Part shown: positions 52,303-62,108 of the stretch, one piece after another | Layout: each line of letters opens with the position of its first letter | Numbering within the stretch: position 1 is the first letter of the stretch | From: JBELHR01 sp049606855 | GTDB taxonomy: Bacteria; Bacteroidota; Bacteroidia; Flavobacteriales; Flavobacteriaceae | Reading direction: 5' to 3' | DNA: 64,000 nucleotides | NCBI GenBank assembly: GCA_049606855.1 | Contig: JBMYVY010000003.1 | Location: 190,855 to 254,854, forward strand | Translations under genes and position numbers: made by a program | Notes under the pieces: generated by a model | The model's input: the letters and a program-made list of their open reading frames with translations, nothing else | The model's database searches: none | What the model was told of the DNA's origin: nothing

Positions 52303-53550
52303 ATGATATTGAATAAATTAAGATGCTCTTTGCTAATACTTTGTGTTTTAGTCAGTACTACTGTAGCATCGCAACAAAAAGAAGAATTTAATGATTTAAT
52401 TGAATCCGGTGAGCTTATAAAGGCCAGAGATTATCTCATCTCTCAACCCGAACTTGATAATGAAATTCATCAATTAGCTGGATTGTATTACACCTTGGGG
52501 AATTATTCTCTTGCCGAAAAAACTTATGAGAGTTATTTAACCAAGGATGCGACAAATGTAGCTTGGAAACTGGGACTGGCAAAAACTTATCTCAATAGAG
52601 CATATAATGATAAAGCTAAGGATCTTTACTTAGAATTATTTCAACAAGATAGTTCCAACGTGAGCGTTTTATTGTCTCTAGCCAAATTAGATAAAGCAAA
52701 TTATAGAGATTATTATGAGCGTTTGATCAGAATAGACTCTTTAAACCCATCTTATCCATACCAAATAGGGCTAAACTTGAGTAAGTCTCGTCATTTGTTT
52801 AATGCAGAACCTTATTATATCAAAGCCCATGAATTGGACCCTGATAATTTACTTTATCTGATAAGGCTTGCTAGTCTTTATGATGATATTAAGGAACCGA
52901 AACTTGCTGAGCTATACATAGATAAAGGTTTAGCTCTTTCACCCAAAAACAGTGCTTTTGTTAAAATGAAACTGGCTGCTTTATATAAGCGGAAAGCCTA
53001 TAATGAAGTGGTTGTACTAGGATTATCCAGGTTCGAAAAATCGCCTAAGGACGTCACTGCAGTTCAATATTTAGGTTTGTCATATATGAAGTTGGAGAAT
53101 TATGAGCAAGCAGAGCGTTTTCTTATGCTCTATTGGATGCTTGAAAAATCTGATCCAAAGGCGAGTTACTATTTGGGGTTGATGTATGAACAGTCCAAAA
53201 ATTATGATCGTGCTGTATCATTCTTTTCCATGGCTCAAAACATGAATGACAAGGAAAATGACAATGTTTATTACCATATGGCTCAAGTTTTTTACGCACA
53301 GGAGAAGCCAGAATCAGCTTATGAATATTATTTGAAGGCTTTTGATGCAAATCGCAATATGTCCAAAGCATTGTATAACGCTATTTTACTGGCCAAAAAC
53401 TTAGATATAGATCAACAAAAGCAATATGCTATGCTAGAGGATTACTTCGGAAGATTTGAATCTAGGAATAAGAAGCGCACCACTTATGTTCAGGCTGAGA
53501 TGAAACGTGTTCGAAAGGACTTATTCATGCAAGGAGTAACATTAGAATAA
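52303..53550 (+). CDS. Secreted tetratricopeptide-repeat protein
   Basis: 415 residues: a signal peptide ending TVASQQ, then about ten TPR units from residue 30 to 390 (for example YYTLGNYSLAEKTYESYL and YYLGLMYEQSKNYDRAVSFF). A periplasmic scaffold function is likely; no partner is evident. Followed after 27 bases by the TonB-C-like lipoprotein gene in the same direction. Confidence 0.82.
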   Translation: MILNKLRCSLLILCVLVSTTVASQQKEEFNDLIESGELIKARDYLISQPELDNEIHQLAGLYYTLGNYSLAEKTYESYLTKDATNVAWKLGLAKTYLNRAYNDKAKDLYLELFQQDSSNVSVLLSLAKLDKANYRDYYERLIRIDSLNPSYPYQIGLNLSKSRHLFNAEPYYIKAHELDPDNLLYLIRLASLYDDIKEPKLAELYIDKGLALSPKNSAFVKMKLAALYKRKAYNEVVVLGLSRFEKSPKDVTAVQYLGLSYMKLENYEQAERFLMLYWMLEKSDPKASYYLGLMYEQSKNYDRAVSFFSMAQNMNDKENDNVYYHMAQVFYAQEKPESAYEYYLKAFDANRNMSKALYNAILLAKNLDIDQQKQYAMLEDYFGRFESRNKKRTTYVQAEMKRVRKDLFMQGVTLE

Positions 53551-53577
53551 GCTGTTATTTTTTCGTAATTTACTGCT

Positions 53578-54051
53578 ATGAAATGGACTAGAGTTCTACT
53601 TGTGGTATTTTTCTTGTTTTCGTCATGTGATAGAATGGGGGAGAAGCTTCAAAAAAAGGTATTGCCTCCAATGGATACTTTAGTTGATTATCATAAAATT
53701 GATTTACTTCCATTACATCCGGGCTGCAATTCTGAAAGCTCGAAATTTGATCAAGAACGTTGTACACGTGATTCCCTCTATCGATCCGTAGCATTGCCCT
53801 TGTTGATGATGGACTTCAAGGTCGATCAACCCGTGAATACAGAAGTTATGATTAGATTACTTGTAGATAAGCAGGGTAGGGTTTCAATGCATGAGGTTTT
53901 GCCAAAAGACGGACTGAGTAAAGTTCCTGGCTTATATGATTCTGTAAAGCAGGTAGTTAATGATTTGCCAACGATGAAGCCCGCCATAAAAAAAGGACAA
54001 GCCATACGTGTGTATTATAACTTGCCCCTTGTATTAAATACCGATTCTTAA
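53578..54051 (+). CDS. Lipoprotein with TonB C-terminal-like domain
   Basis: 157 residues with a lipoprotein signal (lipobox FSSC, Cys17). The mature part follows the pattern of Bacteroidota TonB C-terminal domains: LHPGC, ERC, a strand with VMIRLLVDKQGRVSMHEVLP, then LPTMKPAIKKGQAIRVYYNLP. Unlike TonB it has no membrane helix able to contact ExbB/ExbD and no proline-rich linker. A role at the outer membrane, perhaps binding a TonB-box or receptor, is a guess. The 3' end overlaps obg by four bases. Confidence 0.68.
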   Translation: MKWTRVLLVVFFLFSSCDRMGEKLQKKVLPPMDTLVDYHKIDLLPLHPGCNSESSKFDQERCTRDSLYRSVALPLLMMDFKVDQPVNTEVMIRLLVDKQGRVSMHEVLPKDGLSKVPGLYDSVKQVVNDLPTMKPAIKKGQAIRVYYNLPLVLNTDS

Positions 54052-55043
54052 TCTTCGGTAAGCATTTGCCACAATTGATCTTTTAATTCTTGTAAGCCGA
54101 TTTGGGCTACTGAAGAAAAAAACAAATAAGGAACACCTTCTGGAATCTCTTTTTTGATTTCTTCGGTGAGTTCTTCATCGAGCATATCACATTTAGAGAT
54201 TCCTAATAATCGTTTTTTATCAAGAAGTTCAGGATTGTGCATCTTCAATTCATTTAGCAAGATATCGTATGTTTTTTTTATGTCATCAGTATCTGCAGGA
54301 ATTAAAAATAGCAAAGTGGAATTACGTTCGATATGTCTTAGGAATCTGTGACCTAAACCTTTTCCTTCATGAGCTCCTTCAATAATCCCAGGAATATCTG
54401 CCATAACAAAAGATCTATGGTCTCTATAGGCTACTATTCCTAGATTCGGCTTAAGCGTAGTGAATTCATAATCTGCAATTTTTGGTTTCGCAGCGGTGAT
54501 CACAGAAAGAAGTGTTGACTTCCCTGCATTTGGGAAACCTACAAGTCCCACGTCAGCCAACACTTTTAACTCGATTTGAAACCATCCGTCTTGACCTGGA
54601 ATTCCAGGTTGTGCATATCTTGGAGTTTGGTTCGTAGGAGACTTAAAATGCCAGTTCCCTTTTCCTCCGATACCTCCCTGAAGTAATATTACTTCTTGTT
54701 TGTCCTCAGTAATTTCAAAGAGTATTTCATTAGTCTCTGTATCTCTTATAATGGTCCCTAATGGTACATCAACATAAGCATCAGATCCATCTTTCCCGGT
54801 ACTTCTACTACTGGAACCGTCACCTCCGTGCTCAGCACGAGTATGCTTTAAAAACCTTAAATGATGCAAGGTCCATAAACCGACATCACCTCTAATAATT
54901 ACATGACCACCTCGGCCTCCATCTCCTCCATCAGGTCCACCTTTTGTAATGTATTTTTCGCGATGCAGGTGTGCCGATCCACGTCCTCCTTTTCCAGAAG
55001 CAGCGTAGATTTTTATATAATCTATAAAATTTCCTTCAGTCAT
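54048..55043 (-). CDS. obg: GTPase Obg/CgtA
   Basis: 331 residues. The glycine-rich OBG fold (1-158, with GGKGGRGSAHLHRE-type repeats) precedes the G domain: P-loop GFPNAGKST, ADIPGIIEGAHEGKGLGHRF (G3) and SKCDML (G4). Works in late assembly of the 50S ribosome subunit. The long C-terminal extension of E. coli Obg is absent. It lies 12 bases after the hpt-adk gene and is probably co-transcribed. Confidence 0.96.
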   Translation of the reverse strand: MTEGNFIDYIKIYAASGKGGRGSAHLHREKYITKGGPDGGDGGRGGHVIIRGDVGLWTLHHLRFLKHTRAEHGGDGSSSRSTGKDGSDAYVDVPLGTIIRDTETNEILFEITEDKQEVILLQGGIGGKGNWHFKSPTNQTPRYAQPGIPGQDGWFQIELKVLADVGLVGFPNAGKSTLLSVITAAKPKIADYEFTTLKPNLGIVAYRDHRSFVMADIPGIIEGAHEGKGLGHRFLRHIERNSTLLFLIPADTDDIKKTYDILLNELKMHNPELLDKKRLLGISKCDMLDEELTEEIKKEIPEGVPYLFFSSVAQIGLQELKDQLWQMLTED

Positions 55044-55055
55044 GTATTTGTTTTC

Positions 55056-56180
55056 TTATAAGGTATCAATCACGGCAACCAAACGTTCCGTGACATCACT
55101 GATTTCTCCAACTCCATCTACTGCGTAAAATGAATTCTTACGGGCGTAGTGATCTTTTACGATTTCAGTCTTTTCTTTATACTCTTTAAATCTATTACGG
55201 ATTTTATCCTCGTCTTGGTCATCAGCTCTTCCACTAATTTTTCCACGCTCCAGTAGGCGAGCCACAAGTAAATCTTCTTCTACTTCAAGAGCTAACATCC
55301 CATTGATTCCTTCACCTTTTTCTAAAAGAAAAGCATCTAATGCTTCTGCTTGCTCACGTGTTCTTGGAAATCCATCAAAAATAAATCCATTTGCACTTGG
55401 ATTTTTTTCTACTTCAGCTTTTAACATATTAATTGTCACTTCGTCTGGAACTAAATTCCCTTCATCCATGTAGCTTTTTGCCAGCATACCAAGATCTGTT
55501 TGGTTCTTGATGTTAAATCTAAAAACGTCTCCAGTTGAAATGTGTACTAAATTGTACTTTTCTTTTAAAACGTCTGCTTGTGTTCCTTTTCCGGCTCCTG
55601 GAGGGCCAAATAATACTATATTTTTCATTTTTGGTGATTCTGTTAATTGGTATACATCTGAAAGATTCCTTCCAACTTCATCGTAATCAAGGCCATAGCC
55701 AACGATAAAACGGTCAGGAATAGCGAGACCAATATAATCAATTGCTAATTCTTTTTTATATACATCCGGCTTAAAGAAAAGTGTTGCAATTTTCAATTCC
55801 TTAAGGCCTTTATCTGCGAAAATTCTATAAATTTCCTGTAGGGTATTTCCGGTATCTATGATGTCCTCAAGGATGACAACAGTTCTTCCGGTTAAATCTT
55901 CATTAATGCCAATGAGGTTTTTTGTTGCTCCTGTAGAACTCATGCCATCATAAGATGCCATTTTCACAAATGATAGCTCACAGGTATTTGGATATTCTCT
56001 GATAAAATCGGCAACAAACATAAATGAACCATTTAAAATTCCAATGAACAGAGGATTTGCATCATGATCCAGGTCTTTTGCAACCTGATAGGCCATGGCT
56101 TTTACCACTTTGGTGATTTCCGCTTGATCAATATATTTTTTGAAATGTTTGTCGTGTAACCTTATGAGACTCATTGTCAA
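55056..56180 (-). CDS. Fusion of hypoxanthine phosphoribosyltransferase and adenylate kinase
   Basis: 374 residues in one frame. Residues 1-184 form a purine phosphoribosyltransferase with the PRPP loop VILEDIIDTGNT (102-113), as in Hpt. Residues 185-374 are a complete short adenylate kinase: P-loop GPPGAGKGT (192-200), FDGFPRTREQAEA and LLERGKISGR-D. Met185, at 55628, is the probable ancestral adk start and could still serve as an internal start. Both enzymes feed the adenylate/guanylate pools. In other Flavobacteriia hpt and adk are separate neighbours or fused, as I recall. The start could also be Met3. Confidence 0.93.
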   Translation of the reverse strand: MTMSLIRLHDKHFKKYIDQAEITKVVKAMAYQVAKDLDHDANPLFIGILNGSFMFVADFIREYPNTCELSFVKMASYDGMSSTGATKNLIGINEDLTGRTVVILEDIIDTGNTLQEIYRIFADKGLKELKIATLFFKPDVYKKELAIDYIGLAIPDRFIVGYGLDYDEVGRNLSDVYQLTESPKMKNIVLFGPPGAGKGTQADVLKEKYNLVHISTGDVFRFNIKNQTDLGMLAKSYMDEGNLVPDEVTINMLKAEVEKNPSANGFIFDGFPRTREQAEALDAFLLEKGEGINGMLALEVEEDLLVARLLERGKISGRADDQDEDKIRNRFKEYKEKTEIVKDHYARKNSFYAVDGVGEISDVTERLVAVIDTL

Positions 56181-56190
56181 TAAATTTCGG

Positions 56191-56198
56191 CAAAGTTA
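56191..56198 (-). promoter_or_regulatory. -7 box of the hpt-adk/obg operon
   Basis: TAACTTTG on the minus strand, 10 bases before the ATG at 56180. No good -33 box. Confidence 0.4.
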
Positions 56199-56223
56199 CT
56201 AAAATATACAGCCAAATAGTATT

Positions 56224-56257
56224 AAAAAAGCCGTTTTGAATACACAAAACGGCTTTT
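56224..56257 (-). terminator. Terminator of secDF
   Basis: Thirteen-base perfect arms AAAAGCCGTTTTG/CAAAACGGCTTTT, six-base loop, T run on the minus strand. Located 21 bases after the secDF stop. Confidence 0.92.
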
Positions 56258-56277
56258 AATAGTTTATTGGGTGTTAT

Positions 56278-59235
56278 TTATGCCTTCTTCTTAGCTTCAA
56301 CTTTTTTCGTTGTATCATACATCACAGGTGTTGCGATGAATAAAGAAGAATAAGTACCTACTAATACCCCTACAATAAGAGCGAACATAAATCCACGGAT
56401 AGAATCTCCTCCGAAGAAAAATATTGCTAATAATACCACTAAAGTGGTAAGTGAAGTATTAATTGTTCTTCCTAATGTAGAGCATAATGCTTTGTTTATA
56501 GTATCATAAATAGGCGATTTGCTGAATTCCTTGGTGTATTCACGAATTCTATCAAATATTACCACAGTATCATTTAAAGAATAACCTACTACCGTTAGTA
56601 ATGCCGCGATAAATGATTGTCCTATTTCCATATCAAATGGCATCCACTTGTAGGTGATTGAGAATACTGAAAGTACGATTAAGATATCGTGGAATACTGC
56701 CGCAACTGCTCCTAGAGAGAACTGCCATTTTCTAAATCGTATTAAGATATATAAGAATACTACGATTAGTGATCCGATGACTGCCCAACCTGCTGCTGTC
56801 TTAATATCATCAGCAATTGTAGGTTCAACTTTCATGTATGAGTAAATTCCTACTGTTTGTCCATCGAAACCGCCTTTGAATTGGTCAAGTGTAGTTCCTT
56901 CCGGTAAATCAGCTTTCACTCCATCATATAAAGCTTGTGCTACAGCTTCATCAACTTGAGGTCCAGTTTCCTCGATACGATACTTGGTTGTTATTTTTAA
57001 TTGATTCGCGGTTCCATAGGTTTTTACCTCTGGAGCTGAACCAAATTCGTCTTTCAAGTTTGCAGCAACGTCAGAAGCATTCATTGTGTGATCAAAACGA
57101 ACTACATAGGAACGTCCTCCCACGAAATCAACTCCATAGTTAAGGCTGTTGGTCATTAATGAACCAATACCTAAAGCGATTACAATACCTGAGATAATAT
57201 AACCTTTCTTTCTAGCTTTTAAGAAATCAAAGTTGATATTCGTAAACCAGTTCTTAGTAATATTTGTATTAAAGGTTAAGTCTGTTCCCTTATTTGAAGA
57301 TTTATCAATCAATAATCTAGTAATAAAGATGGCAGAGAACAATGAAGTAACAATACCTACCATAAGTGTGTAAGCAAATCCTTTTACCGGACCAGTACCA
57401 AATACATAAAGTATGATACCTGTTAACATTGTTGTAACGTTAGCATCTAAAATTGAAGACAAAGCATTGTTAAAACCAGCTTCTATCCCTTCTTTTTGAC
57501 CTTTACCCTTAGCGAATTCTTCTTTGATACGCTCAAAAATAAGTACGTTCGCATCTACAGACATTCCTATGGTTAAAACGATACCTGCAATACCAGGCAA
57601 AGTAAGTACAGCTCCGAATGCTGTTAGTATTCCGAATATGAACAACAAGTTTGTCAATAAGGCAATATCAGCATATCCTCCTGCTTTTCCATAATAAAAA
57701 ATCATCCAAATCAAAACAAGAACTAAGGCTATTCCGAAAGAACTCAATCCGCTTTCAATTGCTTCTTGACCTAAAGAAGGTCCAACAACTTCTGACTGAA
57801 TAATATTTGCAGCAGCTGGAAGTTTACCTGCTTTAAGTACATTCGCTAAATCTTGAGCCTCTTCTACTGTAAAATTACCAGAGATAGAAGTTCTTCCTGT
57901 AGTAATAGCATCGTTAACTCGTGGAGCTGTATAAACATAATCATCAAGTACAACTGCAACAAAGTTTCCTACGTTATCAGTAGTTAGCTTAGCCCATAAT
58001 TTTGTTCCAGCACTGTTCATATTCATGCTAACCTCTGGATTAACTCCAAATTGGTCAAAAGATTGAACAGCATCATTGATTACATCTCCTTCAATTGGAG
58101 CTTGATTTTGACGGTTCCCTTTAATTGCATATAAGGTAATGACATCTGTATCCTTGTTAGGCTTAGCGTCCCACAAAAACTTAACGTATCTCATTTCCGC
58201 TGGTAATTCAGCACGTACCTCAGGCATTGCTAAATATTCATTAACCTTTGCAGTATCTCTAACAGAAGCAAAACCAACCATAGAACTGATTTGATTTGCT
58301 GCTTGAGGAATATTTGGTTGTAGTACTGAGAATAAATTCTTTTGATTTACAATAGAATCTTGAACCTCTCCTAATAAGTCATCTACAGTTTGCTCTTCTG
58401 AAGCATTATCTTCTGTATCTGAATTTAATTTTTCTTGAATAACCTCGTTTGCTTGGAAAAAGAAAGCAGCAGTTTCTTGGCTGTTATATACTTCCCAGAA
58501 CTGTAATTCTGCCGTGCTCTGAAGAAGTTTCTCCACACGAGAAATGTCTTTTGCTCCTGGTAATTCAATAAGAATACGTCCTGAATTTCCAATACGTTGA
58601 ATATTAGGTTGAGTAACTCCGAATTTATCTATACGAGATCTCAATACTTGAAAAGCTGTTGAGATTGAAGCATCAATTTCACCTTCAATAATTGGTTCTA
58701 CCTCCGAATTTGACATCTGGAAGTTTATTTTGTCTCTTAAAGACTTATTCCCAAATATACTCGGGTCACTTAATTTTGCTGTCCCACCACCAATATTATC
58801 AAATGCTTCAAAGAACAAGTCAGCATATGGTTTATCACTAGATTTTTGCGCTAAATCCGCTGCATCTAGAGCTTGTCTAAAAGTTGGGTTTTTTGAATCG
58901 TTTGAAAGTCCGATAAGGATGTCTTTTACTGACACTTGCAGGATAGCATTGATTCCACCTTTTAAATCCAATCCAAGGTTAATCTCCTTGTCTTTGATGT
59001 CGTTGTAGGTGAAGCTTGCTACTCCCAAATCCATTGCAGGTTCATTACCTACTGAATCTAAATACTGCTGCTCTAGTCTAGCTAATTCTCTACCATTATC
59101 CGCCGTTGTTCGTGCGTAAGCGTAATCTTCTGCTGCACCTTCTACTTTTGAAGTAAAGTAAGTGAAGGACAACTGATACAAACTTACCAACCCAAAAAGG
59201 ATTGCGAACAATTTAATAAGTCCTCTGTTTTGCAT
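56278..59235 (-). CDS. secDF: Fused protein translocase subunit SecDF
   Basis: 985 residues: SecD and SecF in one chain, 12 predicted membrane helices with two periplasmic P1-type domains. SecD signatures are LGLDLKGG near residue 92 and GMSVDANVLIFERIKEE near 555. The SecF half repeats the pattern with GYSLNDTVVIFDRIREY near 895; the Asp residues form the proton path. Helps pull exported proteins through SecYEG. SecDF fusions are normal in Bacteroidota. Confidence 0.96.
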   Translation of the reverse strand: MQNRGLIKLFAILFGLVSLYQLSFTYFTSKVEGAAEDYAYARTTADNGRELARLEQQYLDSVGNEPAMDLGVASFTYNDIKDKEINLGLDLKGGINAILQVSVKDILIGLSNDSKNPTFRQALDAADLAQKSSDKPYADLFFEAFDNIGGGTAKLSDPSIFGNKSLRDKINFQMSNSEVEPIIEGEIDASISTAFQVLRSRIDKFGVTQPNIQRIGNSGRILIELPGAKDISRVEKLLQSTAELQFWEVYNSQETAAFFFQANEVIQEKLNSDTEDNASEEQTVDDLLGEVQDSIVNQKNLFSVLQPNIPQAANQISSMVGFASVRDTAKVNEYLAMPEVRAELPAEMRYVKFLWDAKPNKDTDVITLYAIKGNRQNQAPIEGDVINDAVQSFDQFGVNPEVSMNMNSAGTKLWAKLTTDNVGNFVAVVLDDYVYTAPRVNDAITTGRTSISGNFTVEEAQDLANVLKAGKLPAAANIIQSEVVGPSLGQEAIESGLSSFGIALVLVLIWMIFYYGKAGGYADIALLTNLLFIFGILTAFGAVLTLPGIAGIVLTIGMSVDANVLIFERIKEEFAKGKGQKEGIEAGFNNALSSILDANVTTMLTGIILYVFGTGPVKGFAYTLMVGIVTSLFSAIFITRLLIDKSSNKGTDLTFNTNITKNWFTNINFDFLKARKKGYIISGIVIALGIGSLMTNSLNYGVDFVGGRSYVVRFDHTMNASDVAANLKDEFGSAPEVKTYGTANQLKITTKYRIEETGPQVDEAVAQALYDGVKADLPEGTTLDQFKGGFDGQTVGIYSYMKVEPTIADDIKTAAGWAVIGSLIVVFLYILIRFRKWQFSLGAVAAVFHDILIVLSVFSITYKWMPFDMEIGQSFIAALLTVVGYSLNDTVVIFDRIREYTKEFSKSPIYDTINKALCSTLGRTINTSLTTLVVLLAIFFFGGDSIRGFMFALIVGVLVGTYSSLFIATPVMYDTTKKVEAKKKA

Positions 59236-59269
59236 TGTATTTTATTTTATTCAACAGTTATAAATCGCG

Positions 59270-59301
59270 CAAATATATCATTATAAATATAAATAGTCAA
59301 T
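59270..59301 (-). promoter_or_regulatory. Promoter of secDF
   Basis: On the minus strand ATTG, 20 bases, TATATTTG; 34 bases before the secDF ATG. Confidence 0.55.
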
Positions 59302-59400
59302 TGTTTTACTACTTTTATCAAAGTGCTATAAAGGCGATTAAAATTCGTTTTTTTGAAAGCGCTATTATATGTATTTTTAGCGACACTTAAAACAAAGCGC

Positions 59401-61077
59401 ATGAAACATTTATCAGATATTGAAATTGCACAGAAGGCAAAAATTGAACACATAGACTCAATTGCAGAAAAACTTGGTGTTGCAAGGACTGATTTAGAAC
59501 ATTTTGGAAAGTACAAAGCTAAGCTACCTTTGTCTCTTATCGATGAAAGTAAAGTAAAAAAGAATAACCTAATCTTGGTAACTGCTTTGACACCAACTCC
59601 AGCTGGTGAAGGAAAAACTACAGTAAGTATAGGTTTAAACGAAGGATTAAATCGAATTGGAAAGCAAGCTACTGTTGTTTTAAGAGAGCCTTCTCTTGGA
59701 CCGGTGTTTGGAATTAAAGGAGGAGCAGCAGGAGGCGGCTATTCCCAAGTGATTCCAATGGAGGACATCAACTTGCATTTTACAGGTGATTTTAATGCCA
59801 TCGAAAAAGCAAATAATTTATTGGCTGCTCTTATTGATAATAATCTTCAATCCAAAACAGGGAATTTAAATATAGACCCAAGGACCATTTTATGGAAAAG
59901 GGTGATCGATATGAATGACCGATCTTTAAGACAGATAACAATCGGTCTTGGCGGAACTTTTAACGGAATCCCAAGAGAAGATGGATTTAATATTACACCG
60001 GCTTCTGAAGTTATGGCTATATTGTGTATGGCTCAAGACTTCGATGATCTTAAGGAGCGTTTAGGTTCAATTTTAATTGGTTTTACCTTTGATAAAGAAG
60101 CTGTTTATGCCCGTGATTTAGAAGCTGAAAATGCCATGGCGATCTTGCTAAAAGATGCTATTAAACCTAATTTGGTTCAAACCCTTGAGGGGAACCCTGC
60201 GATTATTCACGGGGGTCCTTTTGCAAATATTGCACAAGGAACAAATAGTTTGATCGCTACCAAAATGGGATTATCTCTTTCCGACTATGTGGTTACCGAA
60301 GCTGGATTTGGTGCGGATTTGGGAGCTGAAAAGTTTTTAGACATTAAATGTGCACATGGAGGGCTTTCGCCTAAAGCAGTTGTTGTTGTTGCAACAATTA
60401 GAGCTTTGAAACATCATGGGGGAGTCCCCAAGGATGAATTAAATTCAGCTAATGTGGAAAAAGTTGCGCAAGGATTTGCAAACTTGGAGAAGCACATTAT
60501 GAATATTCGAAAGTTTAATATCGAGCCTGTGGTTGCGATTAATGCTTTCGTTACTGATACTGCCGAAGAGATTGCTCAAGTAAAAAAGATGTGTAAGAGC
60601 CTCGGAGTGAATGCTGTCCTTTCTGAGGGATGGGAAAAAGGAGGCGCTGGAACTGAAGAATTGGCAAAAACCGTGGTCAAAGTGGTTCAAACAAGCAAAA
60701 AGGAATTTAAGCCTTTATATGACTGGGATATGCCAATCAAAGATAAAATTGAACGAATAGCTCGAGAAATATACGGGGCAGATGGTGTTGATTACGACAA
60801 TAAGGCCATGTTGAATTTACGACGTGTAAGTCGTTTGGGAATGGAGGGCTTTGCTGTTTGTATGGCAAAGACTCAGAAATCCTTTTCTGATGATGATCGA
60901 TTAATAGGTAGGCCAGAAGGTTTTCGAGTAACAGTACGAGAGGTAGAGATTGCTGCCGGTGCGAGATTTGTTATCCCAATACTTGGAAAGATGATGCGAA
61001 TGCCGGGCTTACCTGCGAAGCCTGCCTCTTCAGGAATGCATATAGATAAAGACGGAAAAGTTTCAGGATTATCATAA
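59401..61077 (+). CDS. fhs: Formate--tetrahydrofolate ligase
   Basis: 558 residues from the ATG at 59401; the in-frame extension to 59353 lies in AT-rich promoter-like DNA and gives no family match. ATP site TPTPAGEGKTT near residue 66 and the family GPVFGIKGGAAGGGYSQV near 100. Makes 10-formyl-THF from formate, ATP and THF, feeding purine synthesis (PurH in this window uses the product). Typical length. Confidence 0.96.
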   Translation: MKHLSDIEIAQKAKIEHIDSIAEKLGVARTDLEHFGKYKAKLPLSLIDESKVKKNNLILVTALTPTPAGEGKTTVSIGLNEGLNRIGKQATVVLREPSLGPVFGIKGGAAGGGYSQVIPMEDINLHFTGDFNAIEKANNLLAALIDNNLQSKTGNLNIDPRTILWKRVIDMNDRSLRQITIGLGGTFNGIPREDGFNITPASEVMAILCMAQDFDDLKERLGSILIGFTFDKEAVYARDLEAENAMAILLKDAIKPNLVQTLEGNPAIIHGGPFANIAQGTNSLIATKMGLSLSDYVVTEAGFGADLGAEKFLDIKCAHGGLSPKAVVVVATIRALKHHGGVPKDELNSANVEKVAQGFANLEKHIMNIRKFNIEPVVAINAFVTDTAEEIAQVKKMCKSLGVNAVLSEGWEKGGAGTEELAKTVVKVVQTSKKEFKPLYDWDMPIKDKIERIAREIYGADGVDYDNKAMLNLRRVSRLGMEGFAVCMAKTQKSFSDDDRLIGRPEGFRVTVREVEIAAGARFVIPILGKMMRMPGLPAKPASSGMHIDKDGKVSGLS

Positions 61078-61080
61078 TAA

Positions 61081-61109
61081 AAAAAGCCACCTAAATTAGG
61101 TGGCTTTTT
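61081..61109. terminator. Bidirectional terminator between fhs and mdh
   Basis: Fourteen-base perfect arms (AAAAAGCCACCTAA and complement) with a T run in either direction. Confidence 0.92.
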
Positions 61110-61119
61110 AATTTTATAC

Positions 61120-62046
61120 TTAGAATTGAAGTAACCCGTTTGTTTTACGAACTCCTTCAGCAGAAGTCTGAAGTTTATCAAGCTCTACATCGCTTAATTT
61201 TATTTCTATAATTTTTTCAATTCCGTTTTTGCCAATTACACAAGGTACTCCGATAGAAATATCCGAAAGTCCAAATTCTCCTTCTAACAAAGCAGAGCAT
61301 GGGAAAATTTTGTGTTGGTCACAAGCGATTGCTTGAACCATAGCAGAAACAGCGGCACCTGGAGCGTACCACGCTGAAGTTCCTAATAATTTTGTTAACG
61401 TAGCCCCTCCAACCTTAGTGTCCTCAACGACTTGTTGCATGCGCTCTTCGCTTAAAAATTCAGAAACTTGAATTGAGTTACGAGTTGCTTTGTTGATTAG
61501 TGGGACCATCCCAACATCTGAATGGCCTCCAATTACCATTCCATCAACATCTGAAATTGGTGCTTCCAAAGCCTCAGCTAGACGGTATTTAAAACGCGCT
61601 GAATCTAAAGCACCTCCCATTCCGATGATTCTGTTTTTTGGTAACCCAAGAGCTTTGTGCGTAAGGTAAGTCATTGTATCCATAGGGTTGGATACTACAA
61701 TTATAATGGCTTCTGGTGAATGTTCAATAATGTTTGAAGCCACGGTTTTTACAATACCTGCATTGATTCCTATTAATTCCTCACGAGTCATTCCTGGTTT
61801 ACGTGGAATTCCTGAAGTAATAACGGCAACATGGGATCCTGCAGTTTTACTGTAGTCACTAGTTGATCCTGTAATTTTTGTGTCAAATCCGTTTAAAGAA
61901 GCCGTTTGCATAAGGTCCATTGCTTTTCCTTCTGCATAGCCTTCTTTAATGTCTACTAAAACAACTTCTGAGGCGAAGTCTTTAATCGCGATGTACTCGG
62001 CACAACTTGCACCTACCGCACCAGCACCTACTACGGTTACTTTCAT
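61120..62046 (-). CDS. mdh: Malate dehydrogenase
   Basis: 308 residues, LDH-like malate dehydrogenase of the TCA cycle. NAD site GAGAVGAS (7-14) with Asp at the end of the second strand (VVLVDIKEG), so NAD is preferred. Substrate arginines are in GIPRKPGMTREEL, and the catalytic His is in VIGGHSDVGMVPL near residue 176. Downstream of gyrB but separated by a terminator. Confidence 0.96.
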   Translation of the reverse strand: MKVTVVGAGAVGASCAEYIAIKDFASEVVLVDIKEGYAEGKAMDLMQTASLNGFDTKITGSTSDYSKTAGSHVAVITSGIPRKPGMTREELIGINAGIVKTVASNIIEHSPEAIIIVVSNPMDTMTYLTHKALGLPKNRIIGMGGALDSARFKYRLAEALEAPISDVDGMVIGGHSDVGMVPLINKATRNSIQVSEFLSEERMQQVVEDTKVGGATLTKLLGTSAWYAPGAAVSAMVQAIACDQHKIFPCSALLEGEFGLSDISIGVPCVIGKNGIEKIIEIKLSDVELDKLQTSAEGVRKTNGLLQF

Positions 62047-62073
62047 AATTATGATTTTTATTCTTGATTTATT

Positions 62074-62100
62074 AAAAAAAGCCGCCCTCGAAAGGTCGGC
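62074..62100 (-). terminator. Terminator of gyrB
   Basis: On the minus strand GCCGACCT-TTCG-AGGGCGGC (one A-G mismatch) followed by seven T, just after the gyrB stop. Confidence 0.88.
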
Positions 62101-62108
62101 TGTATGAT

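Noticed and set aside
59353..59400. Upstream start of fhs (MKALLYVF...)
   Set aside because: AT-rich region with no family similarity; the ATG at 59401 begins the known domain.
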